Positions 44,318 to 56,477 of a stretch of 64,000 nt of DNA are shown here, piece after piece. Position 1 is the stretch's first letter. The number at the start of each line of letters is the position of its first letter. The stretch is taken from contig JPHH03000074.1 in NCBI GenBank assembly GCA_000750105.3, positions 62,001 through 126,000 of the forward strand, given 5' to 3'. The notes below the pieces were generated by a model, which saw nothing but the letters and a program-made list of their open reading frames with translations, was not told the origin of the DNA and made no database searches. The position numbers were made by a program, and so were the translations under genes. This DNA is from Tolypocladium sp. Sup5 PDA-1 (lineage: Eukaryota > Ascomycota > Sordariomycetes > Hypocreales > Ophiocordycipitaceae).

Positions 44318-44789
44318 GGTTACGGCAAGATCCCGTCTACAAGGTATTGCAATGAGTGCTGTCCCAGAGATCAACGAAATGTCGCACCATATTGGAGGAA
44401 GATCAGGTGACGTGGTCACTCCGTCATGATTAGGTAATATGCCACCTTTTCCCGGCGGCTGATACATGGGCACCCGGGTGCCCAATTCTGTCAGCATCCT
44501 CCCACGCTCGCTCCGCGGTCCACCTTAACGTCTGATTTTAGTGCGTAAGCCCTTTAAGGATCTTACAACCTGTTGAACGTCACAGCGGAACACACAGGAT
44601 CCAGATGATGAAAGGAGTGCCCCGGGCGTCACTGGTGAGCCAGCGGCCGTGGGTATCGCTATCGGCGGGCTGCGGTCCGCTATATGCCGAGGGAACTTGA
44701 AAGAGTTGTCCATCAGAGGTATCGGTCGGAGGGTTGGCAGACGTGTTCGAAGCAGCCATTGCCTCAATGCAGGCAGTCCTGTCCTGACC

Positions 44790-45261
44790 GCGAGCCGATT
44801 GTGGGACAGGTGCAGGGGCAAGTTCGACCGCATTCCATATCTTTCTGAATTCACGTTGGGCTTCTGGGTATGGTCGAATTAAGCAGGCGGGAGATAAGGG
44901 ATTACTACCGCGTGAAGTTGCAGTTCCGTGCTACGGCTATATCCGCTTGCAGAAAGAACACGTCCGAGAATTGGAGGACAAGTGGTGTCCTGATTTGACA
45001 AGCGGCCCGATTTATGCCATTGTCAAAGAGCTTGCAAGTGAAGGGTCTGGGATCGATGCCAAAAGCTTGCGGCGCAACCTGCGAGACTTAAAGTCCTTAC
45101 ACTCGATCGGGGTATTTGTCCGTGATATCAAGGAAGACAACTATAGAGATGGGAAGCTTGTTGATTTCGGAAATGCTTGGACTGAACCGCATGTTGTATT
45201 GAGCTACTACGATATGCATATGCAAAGAGATGCAGTGCATGAGAGGTGGGGGATTGTGTAA
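44790..45261 (+). pseudogene. Kinase-like (FTA2-related) fragment
   Basis: The plus frame reads GYGRIKQAGDKGLL, EVAVPCYGYIRLQKEHV, LRDLKSLHSIGVFVRDIKE, DNYRDGKLVDFGNAWTEPH to a stop at 45259-45261. It is the C-terminal half of the protein-kinase-like family related to the FTA2 kinetochore proteins, in which RDIKxxNY replaces the kinase catalytic loop and VDFG the metal loop. The N-terminal ATP-binding half is not found upstream and no credible ATG exists, so this is a truncated copy. Many such genes are duplicated in fungal accessory regions. Its 3' end overlaps the minus-strand ORF 45207-45761 by 55 bp. Confidence 0.5.
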
Positions 45262-45761
45262 TGTTTGATGAAATGGCTGGCAGCATCGTCAAGTTCGGAA
45301 ATGTCAGAGCCACGGAGAACTGGGGATACTGCCGCAAGCTGCGCAATTGTCGAAAGGACCCAGACGAATTCAAAAGTCTGTAGCGGTATGTGGTTAGGGT
45401 CCTCGACGAGGCGACCATCTTGCCAAACGTCAAGAGAGGCCTTACTACACTTCATAGTGTGATCGAACCGCACGCCAATCGTCAGGATCTCCGGCGCGAG
45501 GCGGGCGAGTTTCAGCATCTGCCCATTCGTCGGACTTTGGTAGTGCGCGGAATGGAGAGCTCTGTAGGCGCTGACCTTGATTCCGCCAAATTCCTGCCAG
45601 ACGTCGCATCGTCGTCTCTCTTCGTTGGCCTGCAGCATCCCGATGCCCGCAATGTATTCTTCAAAGTCTTGGACATGCTTCTTATTCGGCCTGGCCTTGC
45701 GCCTAAGCCAGTTCAAGGCAAACGGCCAGGCACGCGCTGCTGATCTGCTGGAGGAGACCAT
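45207..45761 (-). CDS. Hypothetical protein, 184 aa
   Basis: A single open frame from the ATG at 45759-45761 to TAG at 45207-45209. The N-terminus is basic (SSRSAARAWPFALNWLRRKAR), and the middle has RFDHTMKCSKASLDVWQDGR and a hydrophobic FVWVLSTIAQLAAVSPVL segment. I recognise no family. Residue composition looks like coding DNA, but it lies in decayed surroundings and overlaps the kinase-like relic on the other strand, so it could be a remnant of a larger gene. Confidence 0.35.
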   Translation of the reverse strand: MVSSSRSAARAWPFALNWLRRKARPNKKHVQDFEEYIAGIGMLQANEERRRCDVWQEFGGIKVSAYRALHSAHYQSPTNGQMLKLARLAPEILTIGVRFDHTMKCSKASLDVWQDGRLVEDPNHIPLQTFEFVWVLSTIAQLAAVSPVLRGSDISELDDAASHFIKHYTIPHLSCTASLCICIS

Positions 45762-47483
45762 GACGGTGGCGGTTCGAATACAGATGCGGATTCAGATGTG
45801 CCACCTCTACGAGGGCTAAAGAGTCAAGACGTCAAGTTGCAAGCCGGCCACTTTATAACTACCTGAACCTCTACGCGATGGCAAGGCTGGATTCACTGTG
45901 CGTGGATGGGGAAGATGACAAAGACCTGAAATGGGTGGAAGCCCTTGAATGGGTGTTGTCGGGCTTGCCGGGCGATATAAACGTCGATAGCTGCACAAAC
46001 CCGCAGCATTTCAACTGGGCGTCACCGAGAGGTGAAGCTGTCTCGGATTGCAACAGACTGCGTCCGGAACTAACAATCGGGCCCGAAAAGCTAACAATCG
46101 GTTAGATCCAAGGGAACTAATCTACATTGGAGAAGATCCGGCGAGAAACCCTCGTATTAGGGTTAGATAGGAAACATCAGCTTATGTAAAGGACAGCAAC
46201 GTACGGTTAGTAGCCCTAGTCACGAACTATGAGTGCCGGTATCGTGTATTCGTGAGTATTTTAGTCCGATTCGAGACCGTCCAGTTGCTCGACCTCCCAT
46301 GTAAGAGCGTACGGATAAACACGCCCAGTCATGAAAAACTATTCGCTGTCCCACTCAGACGAAACGATTGCCTAGTTATAGATAGACAGGTTAAGGCTAA
46401 AGAATGCGTCACGGGTGGAGCCGTCTAAAGGGGGTTGTAGTATGCCATAGTGGCCAGTTGTTATCCAAGGCGGAGGGGGCAAAGGGACTCTAGCAATAGC
46501 CTCTGCATTCAGACCCTTAACCATATATTGCTCTAGGTTAGCGAAGCGCGATAGGCATTAGGTCTAAACGAAGAACATCATCGACATATCTCCACCCACA
46601 GTCCTCTAGTTATTAAGTAGTTTGCGGGGAGGCGAAGCGCCGTCGAGGCCCATAACGAAAGGGTGTAGCCCGGTGGGGATACTAGCTTGATTAGGGGGGA
46701 ATAAGCGCCTAGAGCAGAGATACGGTGAGCAGTGTCTAGCATCAGTTAAGTAGTTACGCTAATGAGAGGAAGTTATAGCTAAGGCGAGGTGCGTGCATAG
46801 GGATCATAGGTTATGCTGCCCTTTATCGCGTGACCCTTTACGATTGCTCAAGGTCTCATGCCGTCCGAGACTCTAGCGCCACGCGATAACATATATACAA
46901 TAATATGCTAGCAAAGCGAACGTTCCTTTTTACAATAGTAGGATACAGCGATAGGCGTAAGTTGCAGGGGAAGCCCATGTTTAAGAATAGGCGGTAGAGC
47001 ATGATTTAATCCAATAAGCCACCAGCCCATGTCTGGGAAGAAGCAAGTTTAGATGACTCAACTGGTAGCCCGGTGAAAGCCAAGTACGTTCCAGTTTTAG
47101 AATGGCAGTCAGTTTTCCTACCGCGGAAGCTTACTGTACTTGCAGGGCCAAGATGGAAATGGGCACCAATGGGTTTCGATCTTCAAGAAAAACTATGCCC
47201 CGAGGCGTAGGAAAGAGGTGAAGGCGCTCAAAGGATGGCAGGTAGAGGAGAATAAGTGGAAGGAGAAGTCCCATGTGGACTTGGGTCAAGGGTTTGTAGA
47301 TCAAAGAGAGAGGACGATATCCTTGAAGAGGCCTTCGAGAGCAGGAAGCAGCGAGCGATAGTAAGGACAGGTGAAAATACCGGAAGGTCGACTTCGTAGA
47401 GAGACGTGCGTTCGTGCCTTCCAGCGGGACGGACTGGTTTTGTTATGCACATTTGCTCGGTTAGGCCGATCATTTAAGGGATC
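45762..47483. other. Repeat-derived intergenic region with degenerate minus-strand coding traces
   Basis: No intact gene. On the minus strand, about 46290-46570, one frame stays open with protein-like text (LEQYMVKGLNAEAIARVPLP, then WITTGHYGILQPPLDGSTRD) and continues past two TAG stops (NSE..., EWDSE) to about 46280. I do not recognise it; it may be transposon-borne. The rest is motif-free and probably part of the same invaded block as the Helitron. Confidence 0.4.
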
Positions 47484-50092
47484 ATGGATAGGCGCAATCG
47501 ACGACCTGGCCAACTGCCCGTCCGCTTTGAGAACTACAGAGTGAATGCGCGTGGTATAGTACAGGGACCAGCCGATACTTTGAGGTCTTGGCAGAAGTCC
47601 GTGGAGAAGTCCGTGGAGAAGTCTAGGAAGGAGAGGGAGCGGCGAGAGCACGACAGGATGCGATTCGGCCCCATCGGTGGTATCACGGCTCTTAGTAAGC
47701 CTCGCCCTATGCCCGTTTCCTTGTCTCGCGCCAGCGGACGTCAAGATCGAAGAACTAACGACGCTGCGAACCAAAGCGTCGTTGCCGAAGCTGGAGACGG
47801 CGCAATCGACCGCTCCGATTCCAGTCGAAGTCGTTTAAAGGGAAAGGAGGGAGGCAGGGGAGCGGACACGGGGACAAGTAAGCATAGTACTAGGCATTAT
47901 GCTAGGCCAAGCACCCTAGGACAAGCGAGAGGGTCACGCCCTAGACGGACGCCACTACCATCGGCTCGGAAAGCACCTTTACCAGAGGCACGGACATCGC
48001 CACCACCAGTAACAGGGAATGCGTCCTTACCCTCTACACGGAGCCGGCCATTAGACTCCGGGAAAGGGCGTTCCGAGGAGCGTTTACGCAAGACAAGGAG
48101 AAAACGAAGACGAGATCGTTCGAGTTCACAGCGCCCGCCGGCAAAACGTCTACGGTCAAATATTCGCTTAGGACGGGGGTCAGAGAGGCAAAAGGAGGAT
48201 ATTAATGCTATTTTGCGATAGTTGGACGAGGAATTTGCTAAGAAAGAGAAGTTGTCTTACGAGCAAACATAGTGCACGCCCGTACCTAACGAGAGAAAAG
48301 TATCCACCGTACAGAACTTCTACCGGGCATTTCACGACGGGAACACCTTGCCATTACATACTTACATAATCTGCTACCGCAAGCACGGAAGAGCCGAGCT
48401 AAAAGTAGTTCAGTAGGCAGAATAGGTCGCTAGTCCCATCGCAAAACAGGAGGGCTCGCCGTTTGCCTATCGACTCTGCTTTCCGGAGGGCCAGAGCACC
48501 CTGGGATATGCTGATTGTGTGAGGAGGCTGCGAAAAGGTGGTCTCTCTCCCGCAGCACTACTTCACTACCGGCTGGGGTATGAGCATTTATTGCCAGAAG
48601 AGCTCCAGGGCTTGACGCCTATCGAGGAGAAGCTCATCGCTCTAAATTCTTGCTATAGGCTCATCACGAAATTCAGCATCCCAGACGGCCAGAGACAAAG
48701 CGTAAAGTACCCCCAGCACATCAAGGGCCACATCACAGTATTCCCAAACAATATGCAGGAGCTAGCGACGAAAGTTCTGCCCCATCCCCTCTTAAGGGTC
48801 CTGGATAACGTCCACGTTTCTTAGCAGGGAGCAGAGAAGCCAGCACCAAGTAACTTGGCAAGACTACTATCGGTGCGGCGACGAGTTATCGAGCGAGCTT
48901 TGGTCTAGCTCAAAAGGAACAATCCCCACTATACCGGCATCGACGTTAACATGGCCGAAATAGAGAGTTGGGGCGTGCCGGCACATGATATGCCAACGGT
49001 AATCTATGGGCGCATAGAGCGCAACGAGCCTACGGCCTAGGAGAAGACTCGAACTAGCCAAGTCGTTCCACAGACAGAGCATAGTCTAGAAGAGGAAGGG
49101 CCTATGGATATCAGGGAGGTCCTATCGACGTTAAGTCAAGAGCAAGAGGGCATTTACAATGACCAGGGAGGCAGCGGCCAGCACGCGGTGCAAGATAGGG
49201 ATAAGATAGAGAATGTCAAGCGGACGGATTACAGTAGTGCCATTCACGAGGTCAGTGCCTCGGGCATATTTGCCATCGATGCTACACCAGAGGTGCCAGA
49301 TACCGAGAAGCTGCAGTCGTATGCGATGCCTTAAGGGAGAACAACTCTAGCATTCCGAGGATGGCCTTTAGTGGTATAGGATCTGTTAAGGTACGGGGAG
49401 GGGAAGCCGCGGAGCCGTACATCATTGTGTCACGCGGCGATAATTTCGCGGATTCCTTCGACCCCTACTTCTTCGCCAAAACGTTCCCCACCTTATTCCC
49501 GTTTAGTCGGGGTGGTCCTCGGGTCGCAGAAGAGGGCATCGCTAGGGCGGAAGAGAATGCAGGTTTAGAGACAAGGCTCGGTGTTAAGACGACAACAGAC
49601 AATGTACCATCCTCTCGGAACATGAGTCTCCGGGCCTGGGCAGAGGTGGTGCTACAGCGCCACGGCGGCCGCTTCGCGACACACCACGTCTTGGCCTTTT
49701 TGGTTTTTAACATGGTTGTGAGGTCAAGGAACCGCCGCGTGAGCATGATAAGTGTAATGAGAAGCAGTTTCGCAAAGGTAGAACGCATCGTGCGTTCGTT
49801 GAGCAAGGAAAGGCTTGAGGCCGCCAGGCTACAGCTTAAGGTAAGCGGCAAGACGGACGATGAGGACGTGAATGAGCTATTGAGGAGCTTGTCACTATAT
49901 GGATATCGGCAACCTATGTCTCGGGAGGAGCGGCTGAGTATGCGGCGAAAGATTAAGTCCTTTGTCCTCCGGTATGGCATGCCGACGATCTGGTTCACGC
50001 TGAACCCGAACGCATTGTCGGATGATGCACGAGAGTTTGATGCCTCCGCACCGAGTCCACTATCCGTGTCGGGAGGAACGACATTGGGTTAG
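47484..50092 (+). mobile_element. Helitron relic (DUF6570 and Helitron-like N-terminal domain, truncated)
   Basis: One frame runs from the ATG at 47484 through an Arg/Ser/Pro-rich basic head (245 codons) and then through DUF6570-like text (LNSCYRLITKFSIP, KGHITVFPNN). It contains TAG stops at 48219, 48270, 48414, 48423, 48822, 48906 and 49038. After a one-base loss near 49326 the frame shifts and continues as 49361-50092. There it shows the Helitron-like N-terminal domain (PYFFAKTFPTLFPFSRGG, GGRFATHHVLAFLVFNM, MPTIWFTLNPN). The Rep nuclease motifs and helicase that should follow are missing. Non-autonomous and decayed. Confidence 0.8.
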
Positions 50093-51142
50093 TTCGCGCC
50101 TACAATAGGTGTCAGCAAGTTCTCTGTACGTTTCCTCTGTACGAATACCCACGACCGCCGACCCGGCCAGGCCAAGATATGCTCATCGAGCTGTTGTCCT
50201 ATGTAGCAAAGACGGAGACGGCGGCGCAATTCTTCCGATTCGAAAGCTCTCGGACTGGGCGCGGCGACGACTAGAGGCGTGAGGCGGCGCCGGGTTGGAC
50301 GCATGCATCAGCAGATGGTTTCACGAGTCAGAACAAGAGCGCATTCGTGAGGGGCCACGGTGGGAAATGACGGGAGATCGCGGGGAAGGTCGGTGTTGGT
50401 CCTGGACATTTTTGCGTGTGGCGCCTGTCCCTGCAGCATGAACCCTGCAGACAGGAGCAAGACTGCAAGAGTCTGGCGCAGGCCATTGACGCGTCAGACT
50501 GGAGGCCGCCAAACGGAGAAGCAAAGAGGCGAAGACCATCCATGGAAGTAGCACGAGACGCTGGATAGTTGCGCCCTTGGATCAACATCCTTCTCGGGCT
50601 TTGGCAAGCAGTCACATGTGCGTGTCATTCTTGGTACTTCATGTACGAGAGGCAGTCCCACAACTACTCCCACCCTGTCTGAGCAACCAGGATCTTGGTG
50701 GAGGATTCAACGGCACCATGAGCCCGCATATACACCAGCCGTCTCTATGCATTTTAATAAAATTATTCTTCAGTCGTTCTAGCGGTATTATCTCTAATCA
50801 GGCTCCTCGCATAATTCGTGGCGCCGTTACGGACTACAGTATGAGACATGAAGCGACGAGTCGGATTTGTTCTAGACCACGACGAGTCCCGCACCCAGAA
50901 AACCCAGGGATTTGGAGGCTTAGAGGCTTGGAGGATGGCTGACCGACCCTTCATTCAGCAACTCTCCAGGTTGATGATTGGGATGGGCCCCCCGCATTTT
51001 TCTTCCGCGGCTCGCTGCAAGGCCGATCTCCATCACGGTTCTGTTCCAATACATATTGAGGTATTTCCAACTGCCTTGCGTCAAGGTAGATCCATCAGCT
51101 CGTATCGCTGCATGGCTGCCTTGCCCGCCCACGGACACAGCC
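50093..51142. other. Intergenic region
   Basis: No supported gene. Overlapping ORFs (50089-50615 minus, 50577-51020 plus) lack domains. The last 300 bp form the promoter of the third Zn2Cys6 regulator. Confidence 0.45.
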
Positions 51143-53819
51143 ATGGAGCACGCCAGCCGCCCATTGACCAAGCGGCCCCGGGCGTCGCTTGCGTGCAACG
51201 CCTGCAGGCAGACCAAGTCCAAGGTGAGTCCCGAGATCTGGCACTTGGTCCCCACCGTGACGGCGCATCTTGTGCTCACAGCCGTGACGGCAGTGTGACG
51301 GCAACAGGCCGACTTGCGAGCGCTGCGGAAAATGCGGCACGGAATGCGTCTACACGCAGAGCGGCCGAGACAAGCGCATGGACCGTCAAGAGGAGCGCAA
51401 GTGAGTATTGCCTCTGCTCATGTGAGAGCATGATCGCCATGTCTTTGAGTAGTTGACTGAGCACGACGGATGCAGGGCCAACCTCGCGCTGAGGAGCAGA
51501 GTCAAGGAACTCGAAGCTCAACTGGCCGTGGCAGGCCTTGCCTCGCAAAACGCGGACGCAAATGCCACGCCGTTTTACAGCCAGACCTTGGACCGGGACA
51601 AGTCGCCTGCGCAGATGAGCCATTGCGCCCCGTCAGACGTTAGCAGCAGAGCAACAGCCCAGACGCCAGAGCCGAGCGCCGATGCCATCGCGACGGGGCT
51701 GTTTGATCACCCGCCCGTCGTGGACATTGGCTATTTTGGTAAGAACAGTGCCGGCTGGATCAGAATACGTAGGTACGAATACTGACACGTCCAAGGCGCA
51801 AGCTCGAATCACGCCTTCTTCTGGTCCCTCTCGGCAAGCATCGAGAATGTGAGCCATCGCAGTGCCCATCGCTATCAGGAGCCATTACGACAGAGTCAAC
51901 CCGGAGCCGCCGAGGAGCCGCCCCAACCGCCGGCGATGCCGGTAATGCCGGCGTCAAACCATCGGCATCAGCAGCTCGACGACGACTCCTTTCCGGGGCG
52001 CAAGGTCGCCGTCGAGTGGACCGCGCGCTTCTTTGACACTGTCGGCGCGGTCTTGCCGTACATCAGTGAGCCGCACGTGTTGCGGGAGATTGACTACATT
52101 GACGCGCAAGGGCAGGATTGGCAAGCGGCGAGACGCTCCTCGCAGGCGCTGCTGAGCATCATCTTTGCGCAGGCCCTATACACCATGGACGACCGCTCAC
52201 CGGAGCCCTTCTATCGGCGCGCGCTGGGCTTGCTGAACGAACAAACGCTGTACCTCCCGACCATCGAATCGCGTACGCAACCCCCTACCCAGTGCTGCCC
52301 TGCCACGGATGAAAGAAGAGGCTCACTATTCGCAGTTCAAGCGTTGCTTCTCCTCGCGAGCTTTCAGCAGAATACGCAAAGGTCCATGGAGAGCTGGACG
52401 CCGCATTACCTGGCCGTCAGGTTATCGTACCAGCTGGGCATACAAGCGCCGGCGTCGTATGAATATCTCGGTATTCAGGATAAGGAAATACGACCTCGGC
52501 TCTGGTTTGCCGTGGTGAACCAGGATAGGTACATGCCGTGTTACATGGAACCCCCGGAACCCTGGAGGTGGCACTGACAAGGAACAGGATCCTGACCGCA
52601 GGCCTTGCTCGCCCGTGTCTCATTCCCCTGCAGCACGTTCGAATGGACCTCGCAGAGTTCCTGGACCCCTCGCGCCCGAACAGGGTGGTGGACACGTCGT
52701 GTTCCAAAGAGAGCTTAATCTACTTCCGACACGTCATGTACTAGCCCCCGTGATCGTCAATCGGCTCTCGCTCTTGTGCTGACTGAACCTAGATCCCTAC
52801 ACGAAATTATGGGAACCACAGTCGATTCGCTATACAGCTCCAACATCAGCTCATCTAGCCGGCTGGCACTCGGCGACCTGGTGGCCAAGACCATCGGCCT
52901 TTCGTGGAGGCTGGAGCAATGGCGTGAGAGCGTGGCACCCCCTGGGATCATCACCTCGAATGCCGACTTTAGCACGTGGCCCCCCGCGGCCTTTGAGACG
53001 GAGCGATATACCATTCTGCTTTCCATCTTCCACTACAGGGCCATGATGCTGTTCCACGGGTCCCTGCTGATGCGAGTTCTAGAGCGGGTGACAAGCTCCG
53101 GCCAGGACGCTTCATCGGGCGTGCTTCAGGATGCGGCGCTGTCGCTGCTCAATAATTACCTGCTGGCGTTGAAAGAGTGGCTCCAGCTTATTCAGGGCAT
53201 CATACGTCACAGGCGCTCGTTCCTGAACTGCAATGCGGTGTGGTGGACTTGCAACTACATGAGTACATTCACTTGACAGACTCTCACTCTCAAACACTGA
53301 CACGATCAAATAGTGCTCTCCACGTGTATACACTCCTTTGGATTCTGGTTGCTATCGGCCAATATCAGGCCGAGCCTAGGAATCCTGGGCATGGACAACG
53401 CCGACATCGAGGTGCTGCTCCGGGGGAGTCTAGACACGATCAAGGTATTAGGGGGTACGAGTATCATGAGCCGCAAAGCCCACCGTTGCCTGAACCGATA
53501 TTTGAATTTCTTGAAAAGCATTGGTACGTATACAAAACGACGGCCTCGCCGTGGTGAGCCGCGCTGACCAAAGCCCATAGCACCCAACACCGAGGATCAG
53601 AACAATCCGGACCAGCCGCCGATGCCGGCTGCGTTTCCGGACGCGCAATGGATTCAACCGCCAGCCGATGAAAGCCTTCGGCAAGAATTCGCGCCAGACC
53701 TGATTGAAAGCTGCATAGACGACTTCTTCGGCAGCTTGACCCAGGACGACTTCCTAGGTACGGGCTTTCTAGGAATGGGACCAGGCATCAGCGACTTCGA
53801 CGCGGCGGGCTACATCTAA
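51143..53819 (+). CDS. Zn2Cys6 transcription factor with fungal-specific middle domain
   Basis: Nine exons (51143-51223, 51294-51400, 51476-51738, 51796-52272, 52336-52528, 52588-52737, 52793-53262, 53314-53523, 53581-53819) keep a continuous frame of 729 aa, all introns GT-AG and 51-75 bp. The zinc cluster is Cys18, Cys21, Cys28, Cys35, Cys38 and Cys45, split by intron 1. A basic linker and coiled helix (LRSRVKELEAQL) follow. The fungal_trans region has HYLAVRLSYQLGIQ and RPRLWFAVVNQDR. The C-terminus is acidic. It resembles the XlnR/CTF1B-like family of regulators of aromatic or secondary metabolism. It is convergent with an FAD monooxygenase relic that may once have been its target. Confidence 0.88.
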
Positions 53820-53958
53820 CGGCAGCTTCCGCATCGCCCTCGGACCCTCCACTCTAGAGTTGCTTTCGGTGACTTCATCTTGTATTGTACATGTCTCGTG
53901 CAATCCTGTGTATACCAAGTCGCCATGGTGCCAGGTCGCGCTACAATCCCGTCCGTCG

Positions 53959-55017
53959 TTACGCTCCTTCAGCGAGGCCTTGGTATAGATCGATAAACTG
54001 CTCTCCGGCTTCCTTCACGCAGTCGTGCGAATATATCATCTGCTGGACATCCGGCGACGCCCACTTGTCCGGGACGCTGCCCCCGTTGGTCCTTGCCTCC
54101 GCAAACTGCCTGTCGCGCTCTTCCTTGGCCTTGCCTGCGCCTAGGTGCAGCGTGCGACCCGAAAAGGCAGCCAGGTCGACGAGCGTCGCCGTGCGCTCCT
54201 TTCGCAGCAGCTCATATACGCGGAGGCACTTGTTAATCGCTTTCGGGGTCGTCTCTGGGGCCTGGGTCAGGACCTCTGCCAGCACGTCACCGACCTCGAT
54301 CGCCATCGAAGCACCCTGGTTTAGATGCGGCAGCGTGGGATGACATGCGTCCTCGGCGAGGGCGACGCAGCCATGGGCCCAGGCTGGTAAGGGTTTGTGG
54401 ATACGCAGCTTCCACTCGCAGACCTCGCCGTCTGGAACCAGGCGCAGCATGTGCTGGATGAGGGGGCAAAATTCCGAGTACACGTCCAGCATGTCATCCT
54501 TGGAGCCCTTGGTTGTGTACGTCATGGACGGCGCGGCGGCAAAGTGCGTGTCGGGCTGGATCGAGGACATGTTGTAAATTGTCTTGGACGCGATGGGATA
54601 CGCAATCCAGTGGCGCTTCTCACCGATCCAGCGCGTCACCTGGTTGCTGTCGAGGAGGGCCATTATCTCGGGGTCGGCAGCCATCTTCTCTCGGGGCAGT
54701 AAGACGCGGTAGGCGGCCTGGCCGGTGTCTTCCACGGCGACTGTGGCTCCAATTTCGGCCATGAGCTGTGCTCGGGTGGTTGACTTGACTCCGTCGGCGG
54801 CGAGAAGCACGTCCGTCTTTACCTGGTATGATGACCCGTCGCGAGGCGTCACGGTAAAGGTTGGCTGCGGGCTAAAGGAATCTATGCGGTCTAGCGTGTG
54901 GCCAAAGTTGAAGTGTATGGCGGGTTGCTGCTTGCAGGCCTCGTATAGTCCACCCGCGAGAGATGCTCGGTGTCCCGTGCAGTGGGGGAAGCCGTATTTC
55001 TTGCGCATGTCGACCAT
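53959..55017 (-). pseudogene. FAD monooxygenase (salicylate-hydroxylase-like), N-terminal FAD fold missing
   Basis: The open frame from the Met at 55015-55017 to TAA at 53959 gives 352 aa. It contains the middle DG motif (LLAADGVKSTTRA) and the second FAD motif (EDACHPTLPHLNQGA), both of class A flavoprotein monooxygenases. In-frame homology extends a few codons upstream (WHLKEELTHVH) to a stop, but the N-terminal GxGxxG Rossmann unit that must precede it is absent in all frames through at least 55500. An upstream exon with an unconventional splice cannot be excluded. Most likely a truncated, inactive gene. The last 140 bp separate it from the convergent regulator. Confidence 0.65.
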
Positions 55018-55668
55018 ATGGACGTGCGTGAGCTCTTCTTTGAGGTGCCATCTTTGGCGGTGTGGTCAGTATTGTACCAGTATAATAGTTGTCTGTGGTA
55101 ATATAGAGTGAGATGAATGGGAACCCTACCTCTGATGCTCGTCTCGAGCACGTCCGTCGCCTCGGCCGCTCGATCATCGCCCGGTGAGCCGGAGGCTCCT
55201 GTCCCCGACTCGGCTGCCATCAGCCAGGACGTTGACACTGTCTGTGAGACGTCTACGTCCGGCATGTTTCCTCTTGACGGACCAGCTGCCTTCGCGGAGA
55301 CTGATAAGTTGTCATTTCTGGCCGACGCTGTAAACGCCATATTGACAGTCGCTGCAGCTAGGACAGGGCTAATGAGAAAAATCTGCAGTTTTATGGAGTT
55401 TCAGATAGATACCGCAAGCTTCTCTGTGTCGGGCCGGCTAGTTGCTCTTCTTTCTTTCGAGATCTCCATTCCTTGAATAGTGGCCGTCGCTACCCAGACT
55501 GCATACCCAAAACCTGTGAGACCTAACAAGTATTAAGAAACGCGATTAAAGAAGCTTAGTTTAGTTCGTGACGAGACGCGGAGTTACTGCGTGGCTTAGT
55601 CCTTGTGAAACTAATGCTGAGACGGCCGTTTGACTTTAATATAGGGTGGCGTATCTATTACTGTATTA
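55018..55668. other. Sequence upstream of the truncated monooxygenase
   Basis: A minus-strand ORF (54891-55340) overlaps the start of the monooxygenase frame but encodes no FAD fold; it is a likely artefact. No other feature. Confidence 0.45.
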
Positions 55669-56477
55669 TCAATCATTATGAGAAGAATAATGAAATGAAA
55701 TGACTGCTGAGTAAGCAGGACCACGGTGATAATGATTATTGAGGCGGATGTGTACGTTGATGATATCCACTGGGGAGAGTCAACTCCGCGCCTGAAGCGG
55801 AAGGAGGCCGAGCGTAATCAACTCACTGTGATTGGAAGCTATCAGCTCATTTTGGCCGTGGTACGACTGGCGGCCTGATACTACCTTCTTGCCGTCGAGG
55901 GTGTTCGGAGGGAGCTCAGCTGGCGAATACATCCAATAAACTCGTGTGTAGACGTGATTCTCATCCAATGCCCTAATCTCGAGTATTTTCGCCACCCAGT
56001 AATTAGTAGACTGAAGCAAGCCGTGGCTCTCTGAGTCGGTGGTCGTCATTGCTTGTCGCTCAATTGTCGATTTGTTTCGATGTAAATGAAGTCCCCGTTA
56101 ACGTACTTGACTTTATTGACTGTGACACCTTTGTCAGAATTTTCACGTGCTCTTAAAGGATCGTTCCCCTTTTCCTCGTCTCGACATCACTCACGGATAA
56201 AGCTATTGTACCGCGACATATCTAGCCACTTTTTGCGCGGCTCCACGTTGTAAGCCACGTCCATCGTTTGATTCGCCTTGAACTTGCCCTTCAGATCAAA
56301 TGGCGATGGCGCCACTAGCTGCGTCTTGTTATCGTTCGGGCCGCAACGTTTTCGTTTCTTGGTCGTGTGGTCGCGTTCTGTATCGCCCGGACTGTTGATC
56401 ATGGTTACGGAGAACGGACAGTCGGCGCGATTCTCGTCTAAGATCATGGGCGAGCGTGTCGTTGATGCTGAACTCAT
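55669..56477 (-). CDS. BAH-domain protein, with an unexplained frame break
   Basis: Exon 1 (complement 56195-56477) starts MSSASTTRSP and ends NSFI; a middle part (55827-56149) carries the BAH domain; after a 57-bp intron the last exon 55669-55769 restores SNHMDIINV. The BAH domain is seen in KYVNGDFIYIE, YWVAKILEIRA, VYWMYSPAELP and SGRQSYHGQNELIASNH. BAH modules bind nucleosomes or other chromatin proteins. Between SDKQ and MTTTD (near 56050) the frame moves by one base; a single missing A would explain it. An 80-bp GT-AG intron could bridge it but would remove part of the domain. So this is either a damaged gene or a sequence error. Nuclear location expected if functional. Confidence 0.6.

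Noticed and set aside
44525..44860. Minus-strand coding trace (REFRKIWNAVELAPAP) opposite the kinase-like relic
   Set aside because: No start, no family and it overlaps the better-supported plus-strand fragment; not called.
46560..46620. Possible YVDD reverse-transcriptase motif on the minus strand
   Set aside because: Only four residues match; neighbouring reverse-transcriptase motifs are absent in any frame.
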